Shown here in pieces: positions 36,339-46,352 of a stretch of DNA of 64,000 nt; position 1 is the stretch's first letter; each line of letters opens with the position of its first letter. Under the pieces are notes generated by a model, which did not search any database, had not been told where the DNA came from, and worked only from the letters and a program-made list of their open reading frames with translations. Origin of the DNA: Brachyspira intermedia PWS/A. GTDB lineage: Bacteria > Spirochaetota > Brachyspiria > Brachyspirales > Brachyspiraceae. Where the stretch lies: contig NC_017243.1 of NCBI RefSeq assembly GCF_000223215.1, positions 1,674,001 through 1,738,000 on the forward strand. The letters run 5' to 3'. Both the position numbers and the translations under genes were made by a program.

Positions 36339-36869
36339 ATGTTAGATAATCAAAAAATAAATGCAGCTAATATACCTCAGGTTGGAGGTACATCTTTAGA
36401 ACATGATGAAAACATTTCTATTGAACCTAGTCAGCAATTTTTAGTGTTTAAAATTGATAATGAAGAATATGCTCTTGATGTATTGAGTATTGAAGGTATT
36501 GTAGGCGTAACTAATATAACTCCTGTTCCTGGAAGTCCTAAATTTATGAGAGGACTTATGAATTTAAGAGGTAATATTCTTCATATAGTTGATATAAGAA
36601 TAAGATTTGGTTTGGATAGAAGAGATGATCATTCTATTGAAGATGATGTTATTATAGTTATATCCACTACTAATAGAAAATTTGGTATATTAGCAGATAT
36701 GGTAAGTGATGTTATTACAGTTTATGAAAGCCAGATGACAGAAACTCCTATTGATAATATGAGAGGACTTCAAATTTCTAATGTTATTAGATTGGAAAAT
36801 AAGATCATTATGGTTCTTCCTATAGAAGAAATCATAAAATCTAATGAAACAACCAATCAAACAGTATAA
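36339..36869 (+). CDS. cheW: Chemotaxis coupling protein CheW
   Basis: 176 residues with an N-terminal extension of about 30 residues before the CheW fold (QFLVFKIDNEEYALDVLSI, about 33-51). GVTNITPVPGSPKFMRGLMNLRGNIL is spread over about 55-81 and carries the conserved RG-x-NLRG type motif. It couples receptors to CheA. It starts 11 bp after cheA and lies before cheR. Confidence 0.93.
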   Translation: MLDNQKINAANIPQVGGTSLEHDENISIEPSQQFLVFKIDNEEYALDVLSIEGIVGVTNITPVPGSPKFMRGLMNLRGNILHIVDIRIRFGLDRRDDHSIEDDVIIVISTTNRKFGILADMVSDVITVYESQMTETPIDNMRGLQISNVIRLENKIIMVLPIEEIIKSNETTNQTV

Positions 36870-36887
36870 TATCATTGAGGTATAAAA

Positions 36888-37739
36888 ATGGAAGATATGA
36901 ATGAGCATATGCCGGCTCTGAGTGATGCTGAGTTTAATGAATTAGTTAAAATTATTTATGATAAAACTAGAATACAAATGACTAGTCATAAAAGGGCTCT
37001 AGTAACCTCTAGATTGAGTAAGAGATTAAGAGCCTTAAAAATGGACTCTTTTAGGGAGTATATAGACTTTGTCAAGAATGCTAAAGATGAAGAATTAACT
37101 AATTTCGTTAATGCTGTTACTACAAATAAAACTGACTTTTTCAGAGAAAATAAGCATTTTGAGTATATGAAAAGTACATTTCTTCCAGATTGGGAAAAGA
37201 ATTTTAAAGCTGGCAAAGTGAAAAATCTGAGAATATGGTCTGCAGCATGCTCAACTGGAGAAGAACCCTACACTATTCAAATGACTTTGCATGAATATTT
37301 TGGTGCTAATTATGATAAATATGATATAAAAGTTTTAGCTAGCGATATAGATACAAATGTATTGGCACATGGTAGAGCTGGTATTTATAAAGAAGAATCT
37401 GTTGAACCAATACAAGAAAATATATTAAGAAAATATTTTTTGAAAGGTACAGGTGATAAAGAGGGATTATATAAAGTTAAAGACATTTTGAAAAAGAATC
37501 TGTTTTTTAGACAATTAAATTTCAAAGATGAAGATTTTGATATTCATACTCAATTTGATTTGATATTTTGCCGGAATGTTATTATTTATTTTGATAAAGA
37601 ATTCCAAAAGGAATTATTTAATAAATTTCATAGATATTTGAAAGAAGACAGTTTAGTATTTATAGGACATTCAGAAACATTATTTGGGGTGTCTGATAAA
37701 TTTAAATATGTGGCAAGCAATATTTATAAAAAGATTTAA
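36888..37739 (+). CDS. cheR: Chemotaxis protein methyltransferase CheR
   Basis: 283 residues with the N-terminal helical domain (LSKRLRAL), a receptor-modification region with TTNKTDFFRE (about 82-91), and the AdoMet site SAACSTGEEPYT (about 115-126) followed by LASDIDTNVLAHGRAGIY (about 150-167) and FDLIFCRNVIIYF (about 223-235). It methylates receptor glutamates with S-adenosylmethionine. GAGG 8 bp before the ATG supports the start. Overall intact. Confidence 0.95.
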   Translation: MEDMNEHMPALSDAEFNELVKIIYDKTRIQMTSHKRALVTSRLSKRLRALKMDSFREYIDFVKNAKDEELTNFVNAVTTNKTDFFRENKHFEYMKSTFLPDWEKNFKAGKVKNLRIWSAACSTGEEPYTIQMTLHEYFGANYDKYDIKVLASDIDTNVLAHGRAGIYKEESVEPIQENILRKYFLKGTGDKEGLYKVKDILKKNLFFRQLNFKDEDFDIHTQFDLIFCRNVIIYFDKEFQKELFNKFHRYLKEDSLVFIGHSETLFGVSDKFKYVASNIYKKI

Positions 37740-37755
37740 CTAGGGGTGTATAATA

Positions 37756-38349
37756 ATGATTGATTTTCCAGCAGCAGCCAATAGCAATTTTAAGAGAATC
37801 ACAATATATATAGGTGGTTATTATGCTTCAAAAGAACCTGCTGTAATAAAAACAGTTCTAGGCAGTTGTATATCTGTATGCCTGTTTGAGAATAAATTAA
37901 AATTCGGAGGTATGAATCACTTTATGCTTCCTGAAATGAGAGAATGGGAAAATCCGGCTGAAGATTATAATAATACTAGATATGGTGTTTTTGCAATGGA
38001 GGTTCTTATAAACGAAATTATTAAATTAGGCGGTAAAAAAGAAAACCTTACAGCTAAAATATTCGGAGGCGGACATGTACTTTCAGGTATGACTAGCAAT
38101 ATTCTTCAAGTACCTGATAAGAACATACAATTTGCTAAGAAATTTTTAGCAGATGAAAAAATACCTATAGTAAGTGAAGATATAGGTGGTTCTTGGCCTA
38201 GAAAAGTATTCTTTTTCAATACTGAAAATAGAGTACTTATGAAGAAACTAGAAGGTAAAACTAAAGAATTCTCAGCTGAACAGGAAATTAAATATTCTAA
38301 AAATTTACAGCATAAACTTGAAGAAAAATCAGACATTACATTGTTTTAA
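37756..38349 (+). CDS. cheD: Chemoreceptor glutamine deamidase CheD
   Basis: 197 residues. The catalytic Cys38 lies in TVLGSCISVCLF and the catalytic His55 in GGMNHFMLPE, as in CheD of Thermotoga and Bacillus. GGGHVL (about 97-102) is another family motif. It deamidates receptor glutamines and, in many bacteria, partners with CheC or CheX; neither is present in this window. The coupling to cheR and cheB suggests a receptor-adaptation set. C-terminal tail of about 40 residues is Lys/Glu-rich. Confidence 0.93.
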   Translation: MIDFPAAANSNFKRITIYIGGYYASKEPAVIKTVLGSCISVCLFENKLKFGGMNHFMLPEMREWENPAEDYNNTRYGVFAMEVLINEIIKLGGKKENLTAKIFGGGHVLSGMTSNILQVPDKNIQFAKKFLADEKIPIVSEDIGGSWPRKVFFFNTENRVLMKKLEGKTKEFSAEQEIKYSKNLQHKLEEKSDITLF

Positions 38350-38373
38350 TATATTAATAATTAAGGATTTTAT

Positions 38374-39507
38374 ATGGCTACAAAAATTAAAGTATTAGCT
38401 ATTGATGATAGCGCATTAATAAGACAGTTGCTTACTAAAATTGTAAACTCAGACCCTGCATTAGAAATGGTGGGAACTGCTGCAAATCCAATTTTAGCTG
38501 AAAATAAGGTCAAAAATCTTAAACCTGACATTATTACTTTAGATATTGAAATGCCAGAAATGGATGGTATTACATATCTTAAAAAGCTTATGCTTAACAA
38601 CCCTATTCCCGTAATAATGTTTAGTTCTCTTTTAGATAAACATAGAGAATTAGCTTTAGATGCTTTAAATATTGGAGCTTTTGATTATGTAATTAAACCT
38701 TCTGCAAATGTTAGAGACGGTGTAGAAGAATTAGCTACAGACTTAGTTGAAAAAATTAAAAATGCTTATGCAAACAGAGCTAAGTTTTATAGAAAACATG
38801 GTGTTACGGTTCCAACAGAACCTGCTGCTACTACAGAAAGAAGTTCTATTAGTTTAGAAGCACCAAAAACAGCCGGATTCAAAGTTTATCAAAAAAATAC
38901 TGCAGATATCATACTTCCTCTTACACCTTCAAGAGAAACTCCTATGGATAAGATAATTCTTATAGGTTCTTCAACAGGTGGTACAGAGGCTTTAATAGAA
39001 TGTCTTAAAAATGTTACTCCTTCTGCTCCTCCTATAGTTATTGCTCAGCATATGCCTGAACATTTTACTACTTCATTTGCTAAGAGATTAAATAGTATTC
39101 TTAAAATAGATGTATTTGAATCTGAAGATGGTATGAGTGTTGGAAGAGGACAAGCTGTATTAGCAAGAGGTGCTAAGCATACTATGATTAAAGTTAGAGG
39201 CGGTAAATATTACATTGAAGTAAGAGATGGAGAGCCTGTTACAAGACACAAACCTTCTGTAGATGTACTTTTCAGAAGCGGTGCTGTTTATGCTAAAAAC
39301 AAAGCTATCGGAATAATACTTACAGGTATGGGTGATGATGGTGCTAATGGTATGAAAGAAATGAAAGATGCCGGTGCTTACAATATAGCTCAAAATGAAG
39401 AAACTTGTACAGTTTTCGGAATGCCTAGAGAAGCAATTGCAAGAGGCGGTGTTGATGAAGTTTTACCATTAGATAAAATACTTGCTGCCGCTCTAAAAAG
39501 AGTGTAA
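38374..39507 (+). CDS. cheB: Protein-glutamate methylesterase/deamidase CheB
   Basis: 377 residues: receiver domain (Asp57 in TLDIEMPEMDG, with Asp11/12 and Lys about 109), a linker, and a C-terminal methylesterase with the catalytic triad in IGSSTGGTEAL (about 192-202), AQHMPEHF (about 221-228) and TGMGDDGANGM (about 313-323). It removes receptor methyl groups when phosphorylated by CheA. It closes the complete che set; a hairpin begins 47 bp after its stop. Confidence 0.96.
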   Translation: MATKIKVLAIDDSALIRQLLTKIVNSDPALEMVGTAANPILAENKVKNLKPDIITLDIEMPEMDGITYLKKLMLNNPIPVIMFSSLLDKHRELALDALNIGAFDYVIKPSANVRDGVEELATDLVEKIKNAYANRAKFYRKHGVTVPTEPAATTERSSISLEAPKTAGFKVYQKNTADIILPLTPSRETPMDKIILIGSSTGGTEALIECLKNVTPSAPPIVIAQHMPEHFTTSFAKRLNSILKIDVFESEDGMSVGRGQAVLARGAKHTMIKVRGGKYYIEVRDGEPVTRHKPSVDVLFRSGAVYAKNKAIGIILTGMGDDGANGMKEMKDAGAYNIAQNEETCTVFGMPREAIARGGVDEVLPLDKILAAALKRV

Positions 39508-39514
39508 ATGTAAA

Positions 39515-40329
39515 ATGGATAATAATATAGATTTATATGAATATATAAATAGATGGGTAAGCGGATTTAAAGCTTACCCATATTATAAAATAGAAAAAAA
39601 TTGGATTTCATATCCAAATTAATATCTTCTCATAAACAGTTTAATAATATTTCTATTATTCCTACTGGTTCAAAAAGAAATAGAACAGATATAAACTATA
39701 TGGAATATTTAAATATATTTTTAATATTGGATGATACAACTAATACATCTGATACTAGAAAATTTAAATCTTCTATTTTAGAATTAATTAAAAATAATGA
39801 TTTATATTCAAATAAGGTTAATGTTACATCGTCATCTTTAATTTTAGAATATGAAAGTGAAAAAATTGTATTAATACCTTCATTCAAGAATTTAGATAAT
39901 AATGTTGAAGGTGCTTTGGTTACAGATAGTAATGAAAAAAATGAAATTTTTTATCCTAAATTGGATAATAGAAATTTTGATAAAAAAGAACATGATTGTG
40001 GTGCTAATTTTATCAATTTAATAAAATTATTCAAAAATTTATTCTTGGCTTTTTCTGCTGAAATTAAATATATTAATGAATTAACTCCTGCTATAACAGA
40101 AGCACTTATATGGAATTTACCAAATGAATATTTTCAATTCAAAGATTATGCTGATGCTATATTAAAAGCTCTTGACTATATTTATCAAAGAATAGCTAGT
40201 GATGATTATATGTCTCTTTCTGAAATTAATGATATAAAAGTGCTATTTTCATCTAGAAATAATATGGATAGGAAAGAATTATTAAAAGCATTGTACAAAT
40301 TAAAACAATTTATACATGAAAATATATAA
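39515..40329 (+). pseudogene. Nucleotidyltransferase-like gene, frameshifted near its start
   Basis: ATG at 39515 opens a frame (MDNNIDLYEYINRWVSGF) that stops at 39622. A second frame, open from 39589 with no good start (first possible TTG at 39601, no ribosome site), runs to 40329. Adding one A to the A7 run at 39594-39600 joins them into one 271-residue protein. Residues about 48-72 resemble a nucleotidyltransferase start: PTGSKRNRTDI is G-S-x5-T-D-like, but the following DxD position reads EYLNIFLIL, with Asn at a usual Asp, so catalysis is doubtful. The rest is helical and unassigned. The family assignment, possibly CD-NTase-related, is weak. Confidence 0.5.
39554..39580 (+). terminator. 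Strong hairpin 47 bp after cheB (possible terminator or attenuator)
   Basis: TGGGTAAGC (39554-39562) and GCTTACCCA (39572-39580) are perfectly complementary with a 9-nt loop. It lies inside the first part of the frameshifted gene. No T-run follows, so it is only a candidate terminator. Confidence 0.5.
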
Positions 40330-40365
40330 AATTCTAATTTTTTCTCATAACTTCTAATAGTAATA

Positions 40366-40393
40366 TTGAATTAATTTAAACTAATGATATAAT
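40366..40393 (+). promoter_or_regulatory. Promoter of glutamine synthetase III gene
   Basis: TTGAAT (40366-40371) and TATAAT (40388-40393) are separated by 16 bp, 45 bp before the ATG, with ribosome site AGGGAGA in between. Confidence 0.6.
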
Positions 40394-40438
40394 AGTTCTA
40401 ATTTTTTATAATAAATTTCTTAGGGAGAAATATATAAA

Positions 40439-42526
40439 ATGAAAAAAATACCAGAAATTTTTGGTAGTATGGTTTTTAATGATAATGTAATGAAGGATAA
40501 ACTTCCTAAAGACATTTATAAAAAACTCATAAAAACCATAAAAAATGGAGAGCGTTTAAATTTAGAAGTTGCCAATGTAGTAGCTCATGCTATGAAAGAA
40601 TGGGCTATAGAAAAAGGTGCTACTCATTTTACACATTGGTTTCAGCCTATGACAGGAATAACAGCTGAAAAACATACAAGCTTTATTACTCAAACCGATG
40701 ACGGTTCCATTCGTATGGAGTTCACAGGTAAAGAATTAGTTCAGGGTGAGCCTGATGCTTCTAGTTTTCCTTCAGGAGGACTTAGAGCTACATTTGAAGC
40801 TAGAGGATATACTGCTTGGGATCCTACATCTTATGCTTTCATAAAAGATGATACATTATGCATACCTAGTGCATTTTGTTCATATAGCGGAGAATCTTTA
40901 GACAAGAAGACTCCCCTACTTCGTTCTATGGAAGTTATAGAAAAAGAAGCAAAAAGAATATTGAAATTATTCGGCTATGATGATGTGAATAGAGTATTTA
41001 CTACTGTAGGTGCTGAACAAGAATATTTCTTAATAGACAGAGATCTATATTTACAAAGACCTGATTTAAGATATTGTAAAAGAACATTATTTGGTGCTTG
41101 CCCACCTAAAGGTCAGGAATTAGAGGATCATTATTTCGGAGCTATTAAACCTAGAGTTCTTGCTTTTATGAAAGAACTTGATCATGAACTTTGGAAGCTT
41201 GGAATAGTTGCTAAAACAGAGCATAATGAAGCTGCTCCTGGACAATATGAATTGGCTCCTGAATTTACAGTTACAAATATGGCTACCGATCAGAACCAAA
41301 TTACTATGGAGCTTATGAAAGTAATAGCCGAAAAACATAATTTGGCATGCATACTTCATGAAAAACCTTTTACAGGCGTAAATGGAAGCGGTAAACATAA
41401 TAACTGGTCTATTGCTACAGATACAGGATTAAACTTGCTAGATCCGGGAGATAATCCTTCTAAAAATAAAAGATTCTTATTATTTTTAGTTGCTATACTA
41501 AAAGCAGTTGATGAATATCAGGATCTTTTAAGAATAACTACTGCTAGTGCTAGTAATGATCATAGACTTGGTGCTGCTGAGGCTCCTCCTGCTATTATAT
41601 CTATATTCCTTGGAGATGATATTACAGAGATACTTGAATCTTTGGAAAGCTCTAAAAAATATAAAGGAAAAGAAAAAGTTGAAATGGAAATGGGAGTTAA
41701 TTCTTTAGCAAGATTAACTAAAGATACAACTGACAGAAACAGAACTTCTCCTTTGGCATTTACTGGAAATAAATTTGAATTTAGAATGGTTGGATCAAGT
41801 CTTTCTGTATCAGGCCCTAACATCATTTTAAATACTATAGTAGCTGAAGCATTATCACAATTTGCTGATATTTTGGAAAAATCTGATAACTTAGAAAAAG
41901 ATATTGATGAGTTAATAAGAGAAACTTTTAAAAAACATAAAAGAATAGTATATAATGGTAATAACTATTCTAATGAATGGGTTAAAGAAGCAGAAAAGAG
42001 AGGTTTATTTAATTTAAAAACTACTCCTGAAGCATTACCTCATTTCATATCTAAAAAGAATATTGAAGTATTAACTAAACATAAAGTTTTAACAGAAGCA
42101 GAAATACATTCAAGATATGAAATAAGTATGGAAGAATATGTTAAAGAAATTAATATAGAAGCTTTAACATTAATAGATATGGTACATAAACAAATACTTC
42201 CATACTCAATAGAATATGTTGGTGAGCTTGCAAATACAGCCGATAAAAAAAGAAATTTAAAATTGAAATTTGATGTTGAAAAAAAGTTAATTAATAAACT
42301 CAATGATTTAATAAAAGACCTTGATTCTAAATTAGAAAAATTAGAAGGATATACTGTAGAGGCTAAGAAAATTAATGATATAGCTAAATCAGCAAAATTC
42401 TCAAGAGATAAAATATTTGCTTGTTTAGAAGATATGAGAGTTACAATAGATGAGTTAGAAAGAACAGTATCAAAAAAATATTGGAAACTTCCAACTTACG
42501 GTGATATGCTATACAGTTTATCATAA
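40439..42526 (+). CDS. glnN: Glutamine synthetase type III
   Basis: 695 residues, the size of the GlnN/GSIII family rather than GSI (about 450). The N-terminal [15 protein letters not shown] and [14 protein letters not shown] (about 60-73) are GSIII hallmarks, as is [27 protein letters not shown] spanning about 102-128. Catalytic-region motifs GAEQEYFLI (about 194-202), EVTN-like region [13 protein letters not shown] and [10 protein letters not shown] (about 314-323) are present. It condenses glutamate and ammonia with ATP. A perfect palindromic terminator follows 16 bp later. Confidence 0.96.
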   Translation: MKKIPEIFGSMVFNDNVMKDKLPKDIYKKLIKTIKNGERLNLEVANVVAHAMKEWAIEKGATHFTHWFQPMTGITAEKHTSFITQTDDGSIRMEFTGKELVQGEPDASSFPSGGLRATFEARGYTAWDPTSYAFIKDDTLCIPSAFCSYSGESLDKKTPLLRSMEVIEKEAKRILKLFGYDDVNRVFTTVGAEQEYFLIDRDLYLQRPDLRYCKRTLFGACPPKGQELEDHYFGAIKPRVLAFMKELDHELWKLGIVAKTEHNEAAPGQYELAPEFTVTNMATDQNQITMELMKVIAEKHNLACILHEKPFTGVNGSGKHNNWSIATDTGLNLLDPGDNPSKNKRFLLFLVAILKAVDEYQDLLRITTASASNDHRLGAAEAPPAIISIFLGDDITEILESLESSKKYKGKEKVEMEMGVNSLARLTKDTTDRNRTSPLAFTGNKFEFRMVGSSLSVSGPNIILNTIVAEALSQFADILEKSDNLEKDIDELIRETFKKHKRIVYNGNNYSNEWVKEAEKRGLFNLKTTPEALPHFISKKNIEVLTKHKVLTEAEIHSRYEISMEEYVKEINIEALTLIDMVHKQILPYSIEYVGELANTADKKRNLKLKFDVEKKLINKLNDLIKDLDSKLEKLEGYTVEAKKINDIAKSAKFSRDKIFACLEDMRVTIDELERTVSKKYWKLPTYGDMLYSLS

Positions 42527-42542
42527 AGTAAAATATAACAAG

Positions 42543-42574
42543 GGTGATAGATTATATAATCTATCACCTTTTCT
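42543..42574 (+). terminator. Rho-independent terminator of glnN
   Basis: A perfect 26-bp palindrome (42543-42568) is followed by TTTTCTTTTT. It lies 16 bp after the glnN stop and about 20 bp before the end of the opposite-strand WYL gene, so it may serve both directions. Confidence 0.88.
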
Positions 42575-42588
42575 TTTTATAACTTATT

Positions 42589-43613
42589 TTATTTATTTTC
42601 TTCATTCATAATAGATAAAGAATAATTTAAATGCTCTATAAGTTCATCATTAAATTTTTTAGGTGATATTATCTTAAAAGAACCAAGCCAAGGACTTACA
42701 AATATTCTAAACTCTGTAAAAGATGAAAAATCAAAATTAACTATTATAGAGCCATCATCTAATTTCTTTTTGATTTTCTGATTGAATCCATAATCTCTAT
42801 TTTTAAAATAATGAGCAACATTTGAATTAAAATGAATAGTAGTTTTTATTAATTTATTATCACTCCAATATATACTTTTTTCTTCTCTATTAGTTTTATT
42901 AATTTTTCTCTATAATCAATCCTATTTTTATGTTCTTTCTCATATTCTTCTTTTTCTTTAATATTATTAAATTTTAATTTCTGTATTATTTCTATATTAG
43001 ATATATTGCTTATAGAATAAGTTTTTATTTTTTGATGTTTATGATCATAAGCAACCAAATACCATATACCTTGAAAATAATAAATAAGATACGCTATAGC
43101 TTTAACTTTATAATTAATATTACTGCTTTGAATATAATAATCAAAATTTATATCATTCAAATCTTTTACACATGAAAGTAATTTTTCTATATTTTCACCA
43201 TCACCGGATATATTATTTATATCATTATTTGAAATCACAATAACATCATAATATTCATTATCCACATTTTGAGGTAATAATTTATATATTGTCGAATTAG
43301 GGATAAGAGCTAAATTTGAACTTATTTTTTTCATAAATACAGAAAATAATATATCTACATTTTTTTTAAGATTATCATCATCAAAATTGAACCCCTTTTT
43401 CAATTTTTTTAAATCATCTTTTTTTATTGTATACCTATTATGTTCTGAAATTAAATCTATCTTTAAATATTTTTCTATTTCATCTATATCACGCAAAGCT
43501 GTTCTTTTTGATGAATCATTAAAATACTTAAATTTCTTTTTATCTATAAATCCATCCAATATTAAAGAAGTATACAACTCAAATAATCTCTCAAATTTCT
43601 TTTTATCTGACAT
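42589..43613 (-). pseudogene. WYL-domain transcriptional regulator, frameshifted before the WCX domain
   Basis: The first frame (43613 to 42849) gives 254 residues: an N-terminal DNA-binding region (TALRDIDEIEKYLKIDL, about 37-53) and a WYL domain with IWYLVAYDHKHQKIKTYSI (about 184-202). It then stops after KKKVYIGVIIN. A second frame carries on to 42589 with a clear WCX domain (YWSDNKLIKTT, then FTEFRIFVSPWLGSF). One extra A in the A6 run at 42881-42876 (minus strand), or loss of one TA, restores a 341-residue protein, a normal length for this family. WYL proteins bind small ligands or nucleic acids. Downstream genes are unrelated. Confidence 0.7.
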
Positions 43614-43624
43614 ACTATATCCTT

Positions 43625-44755
43625 TTAAAATACGCTATGTACAAATTCTTTAACAGCATTACCATTAATATTAAACTGTTCATTATTTATAGTAAAATAT
43701 CCATCTAATATGCCTTTTGTAGTTTCCATATCTATTTTACTAAATCCTCCAAAAGACTCATATAGATAATTTCCTGTAACTGTAAATACAAAACTAAAAC
43801 CTTCTTCTTTAGAATAATAATCTATAACATCTTTATATTCATGCGATTCAAAGTTTTTATATACATACCATTTATTTTTAAACAAGAATTTAATAATTCT
43901 TGAATTTTGTGATTCAGGCTTAGAGTCATAAATAAATACGGGAATAGGATCTGTGGTATAAGAAGTATAAACTAATGCCGCTATTATATTATGAGCATAT
44001 CTTGAAGGATTTCTTCCTACAGTATTAACAGCCATAACTGAACTTGTGTCGGTTATAGCATTTTCACTTCCAGGAACAACTAAATATCCGCTTGGAAGCC
44101 CATAATAAAAAGCAGTATATAATGCCCTATTATATTTCCAATTTACCATAGAAGCTGTAAAATTAGTAAATTTAAATGAAAACTCTGCATTAATTAAATT
44201 CTCTATAGAAGATTTTATATTTATTTTAGTATTATAAAAGTTTGGAATCTCTATACTAAATTCACCAACATTTTTTCTAAATTGAGCCCTTACAAAATTA
44301 TCATAAAAATCTAAAAAATCTTTTTCATTTTCTTTTATGATAAAAGATTGAGAATCACCATCAAATATATTGAAAGCATAATAAGAGAAATACCTTTTTA
44401 ATCCATATTTATAAAGTTTCCAAAATATTATATGATTATCATGAAACAAGTATAAATATAAATTTTCTACCATATCATCATTTATATGAATAGATTTTGG
44501 AATACTAGTAAAATCTCCAGTGTAGTAAATACCATTATTATTAGTAATAGAAAGAGTATTAGCATCAAGTACAGGAGTATCATTCCTCATATATGCTTTT
44601 AAAGGTATTACTCTATAATTAACATGTATAAATATAGCTGTAAATAATATAATAAATAAAGCTACGATTATTATGGCGATATATTTTCTTATATAACTCG
44701 AAGAATATTCATAATAATCATCTTTTTTTGCTACAAGACGTTTTTTTATACGCAT
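43625..44755 (-). CDS. Membrane-anchored protein of unknown function
   Basis: 376 residues. A basic N-terminal tail (MRIKKRLVAKKDD) precedes one transmembrane helix (IAIIIVALFIILFTAIFIHV, about 29-48). The rest is extracytoplasmic: about 330 residues with mixed alpha/beta composition, no Cys and no visible catalytic motif. The start codon overlaps the end of the YqhQ-like gene by 10 bp, so the two are probably co-translated. I do not recognise the family; a role at the envelope is inferred from topology. Confidence 0.65.
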   Translation of the reverse strand: MRIKKRLVAKKDDYYEYSSSYIRKYIAIIIVALFIILFTAIFIHVNYRVIPLKAYMRNDTPVLDANTLSITNNNGIYYTGDFTSIPKSIHINDDMVENLYLYLFHDNHIIFWKLYKYGLKRYFSYYAFNIFDGDSQSFIIKENEKDFLDFYDNFVRAQFRKNVGEFSIEIPNFYNTKINIKSSIENLINAEFSFKFTNFTASMVNWKYNRALYTAFYYGLPSGYLVVPGSENAITDTSSVMAVNTVGRNPSRYAHNIIAALVYTSYTTDPIPVFIYDSKPESQNSRIIKFLFKNKWYVYKNFESHEYKDVIDYYSKEEGFSFVFTVTGNYLYESFGGFSKIDMETTKGILDGYFTINNEQFNINGNAVKEFVHSVF

Positions 44756-45804
44756 AATTTCTCTTCTGTATCGCTTTTTATATTATCATTATTTTCTAAA
44801 CTAGCTTTTATACTCTCTTGCACTTCTTCTTCTGTTCTTTTTTCTATAGAAGTATCCAAAAGCTTGCTTAATGCAAATAATGCCACTTCTATTTCGTCAT
44901 CTTGCGGTCTTCTAGTAGTTATTTTTTGAAGAGCCAAACCCGGAAGTATAGCAAGTCTCATAAGAGGGAAATTATAAAATTTAAATCCTAATTTCAATAT
45001 TTCATAAGATATACCAGAAACTATAGGAAGTAAAATTATATTAATAGCCAATACGGTTAAATTTCCAACTATTTTAGGAGGAGTATATGACGCATATATA
45101 TATGTATATACAAAATAACTTGTAAACATATAAAGCAATATAGAAACTGTTAATACTAAAAACATAAATGTAGTACCGCATCTAGGGTGTATAGTTGTAT
45201 AATCTCTAATATTTCCTGTATCAGGATCTAGTCCATGTTCATAGGCATTAACAACCATATGTTCAGCACCATGATATTCAAATACTCTTTTTATATCTTT
45301 AAAAAATGATATTACAAGAAGATATAAAACAAATATAGATAATTTTATACATCCTCTTACTAAATTAAATACAACAAAATTACTTTTCTCATCTATGCCA
45401 ATAAGTGTAGTTATAAAATAAGGTAAAGCTATAAAAAGTCCCACAGCAAATGCCAAAGACACTAACATACTTAAAGTCATAGCAATATTTTCACTTTTTT
45501 CGGATTTAGGCTTACTATCTTTTTTATTGTTTTCTTCCTCAATACCTGCAGTATTAGCAGAAAAAACCAAAGTTTTGTATCCTAATCTCATCATATCTAC
45601 AAAATTTACAACACCTCTTATAAAAGGCATTTTACTCAATTTGTTTTTATTTTCAGGAATAGCCGCTTTAATAAAATCTATTTGCTTATCAGGCTTTCTA
45701 ACAGCAACAACATAATGACTTTTATTTCTAAGCATTATCCCTTCTATAACAGCCTGACCGCCTACTCCTTCTTTGATTCTATTTTCATCTAATTGTTTAC
45801 TCAA
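44746..45804 (-). CDS. DUF1385/YqhQ-like membrane protein
   Basis: 352 residues. GVGGQAVIEGIMLRNK (about 13-28), EYHGAEHMVVNAYEHG (about 182-197) and TIHPRCGTTFMF (about 209-220) are hallmarks of the DUF1385/YqhQ family, plus about five membrane helices. The function of the family is unknown. The start is placed at TTG 45804: GAGGTG at 45816-45811 is spaced 6 bp from it, and the segment upstream to an ATG at 45876 has no ribosome site and an unlike composition. Confidence 0.85.
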   Translation of the reverse strand: MSKQLDENRIKEGVGGQAVIEGIMLRNKSHYVVAVRKPDKQIDFIKAAIPENKNKLSKMPFIRGVVNFVDMMRLGYKTLVFSANTAGIEEENNKKDSKPKSEKSENIAMTLSMLVSLAFAVGLFIALPYFITTLIGIDEKSNFVVFNLVRGCIKLSIFVLYLLVISFFKDIKRVFEYHGAEHMVVNAYEHGLDPDTGNIRDYTTIHPRCGTTFMFLVLTVSILLYMFTSYFVYTYIYASYTPPKIVGNLTVLAINIILLPIVSGISYEILKLGFKFYNFPLMRLAILPGLALQKITTRRPQDDEIEVALFALSKLLDTSIEKRTEEEVQESIKASLENNDNIKSDTEEKLCV

Positions 45805-45919
45805 ATTATACACCTCATCTATTTTAAAGTTAAAGTAAGGTATATAATATACTAAATACAATATTCTTTCAAGCATAAAAAAAACTTGAATTTGTAAAAA
45901 AATTTATATATTATATGAT

Positions 45920-46345
45920 ATGAAGCCCTTAATGATATTAATTATTAATTTTATTATTCTTGCTTTTATTTCATGCAAAAGCACAACTCCTCAAATGAAA
46001 GAAGTACAAGAAAAATCACCAGTAAAAAAAGAAGAGCAAATACCAAAAGCAACTACTTTAAAAGATAGAGTGGGATATTATAAAAGTAAAAGTCCATATT
46101 TTACATTTAACGCCGATTTAAAAGAAAATGGATATGCATATGTAGTATTAAAGGGCTGGATGGTTTATAGGGGCTATGTAAAAGTTGGCGATCCTTCATC
46201 TGAAGCTACAAAGTTTAGACTAGATATTGACAATATTACTTATGTTATATTAGAATTTAAAGATTTAAACAATGCAAAAGCGTCAGTTATATTAAAAGAA
46301 GTAGTACAGCAAGTGCTGCCAATGAGTAAAGTGCAAAATCAATAA
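45920..46345 (+). CDS. Small predicted lipoprotein
   Basis: 141 residues with a signal peptide ending in LAFISCKS. The lipobox is I-S-C, with Cys19 the likely lipidation site. The mature part has a Lys/Glu-rich spacer, then a compact domain (YKSKSPYFTFNADLKENGYAYVVLKGWMVY, about 51-80). No family recognised. Sorting at the envelope is inferred from the lipobox. It is convergent with gpsA, whose restored stop lies 8 bp further on. Confidence 0.75.
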   Translation: MKPLMILIINFIILAFISCKSTTPQMKEVQEKSPVKKEEQIPKATTLKDRVGYYKSKSPYFTFNADLKENGYAYVVLKGWMVYRGYVKVGDPSSEATKFRLDIDNITYVILEFKDLNNAKASVILKEVVQQVLPMSKVQNQ

Positions 46346-46352
46346 ATATATA

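Noticed and set aside
45805-45876. Upstream start of the YqhQ-like gene at 45876
   Set aside because: Adds an unconserved N-terminal stretch and lacks a ribosome site; the TTG at 45804 has GAGGTG at ideal spacing.
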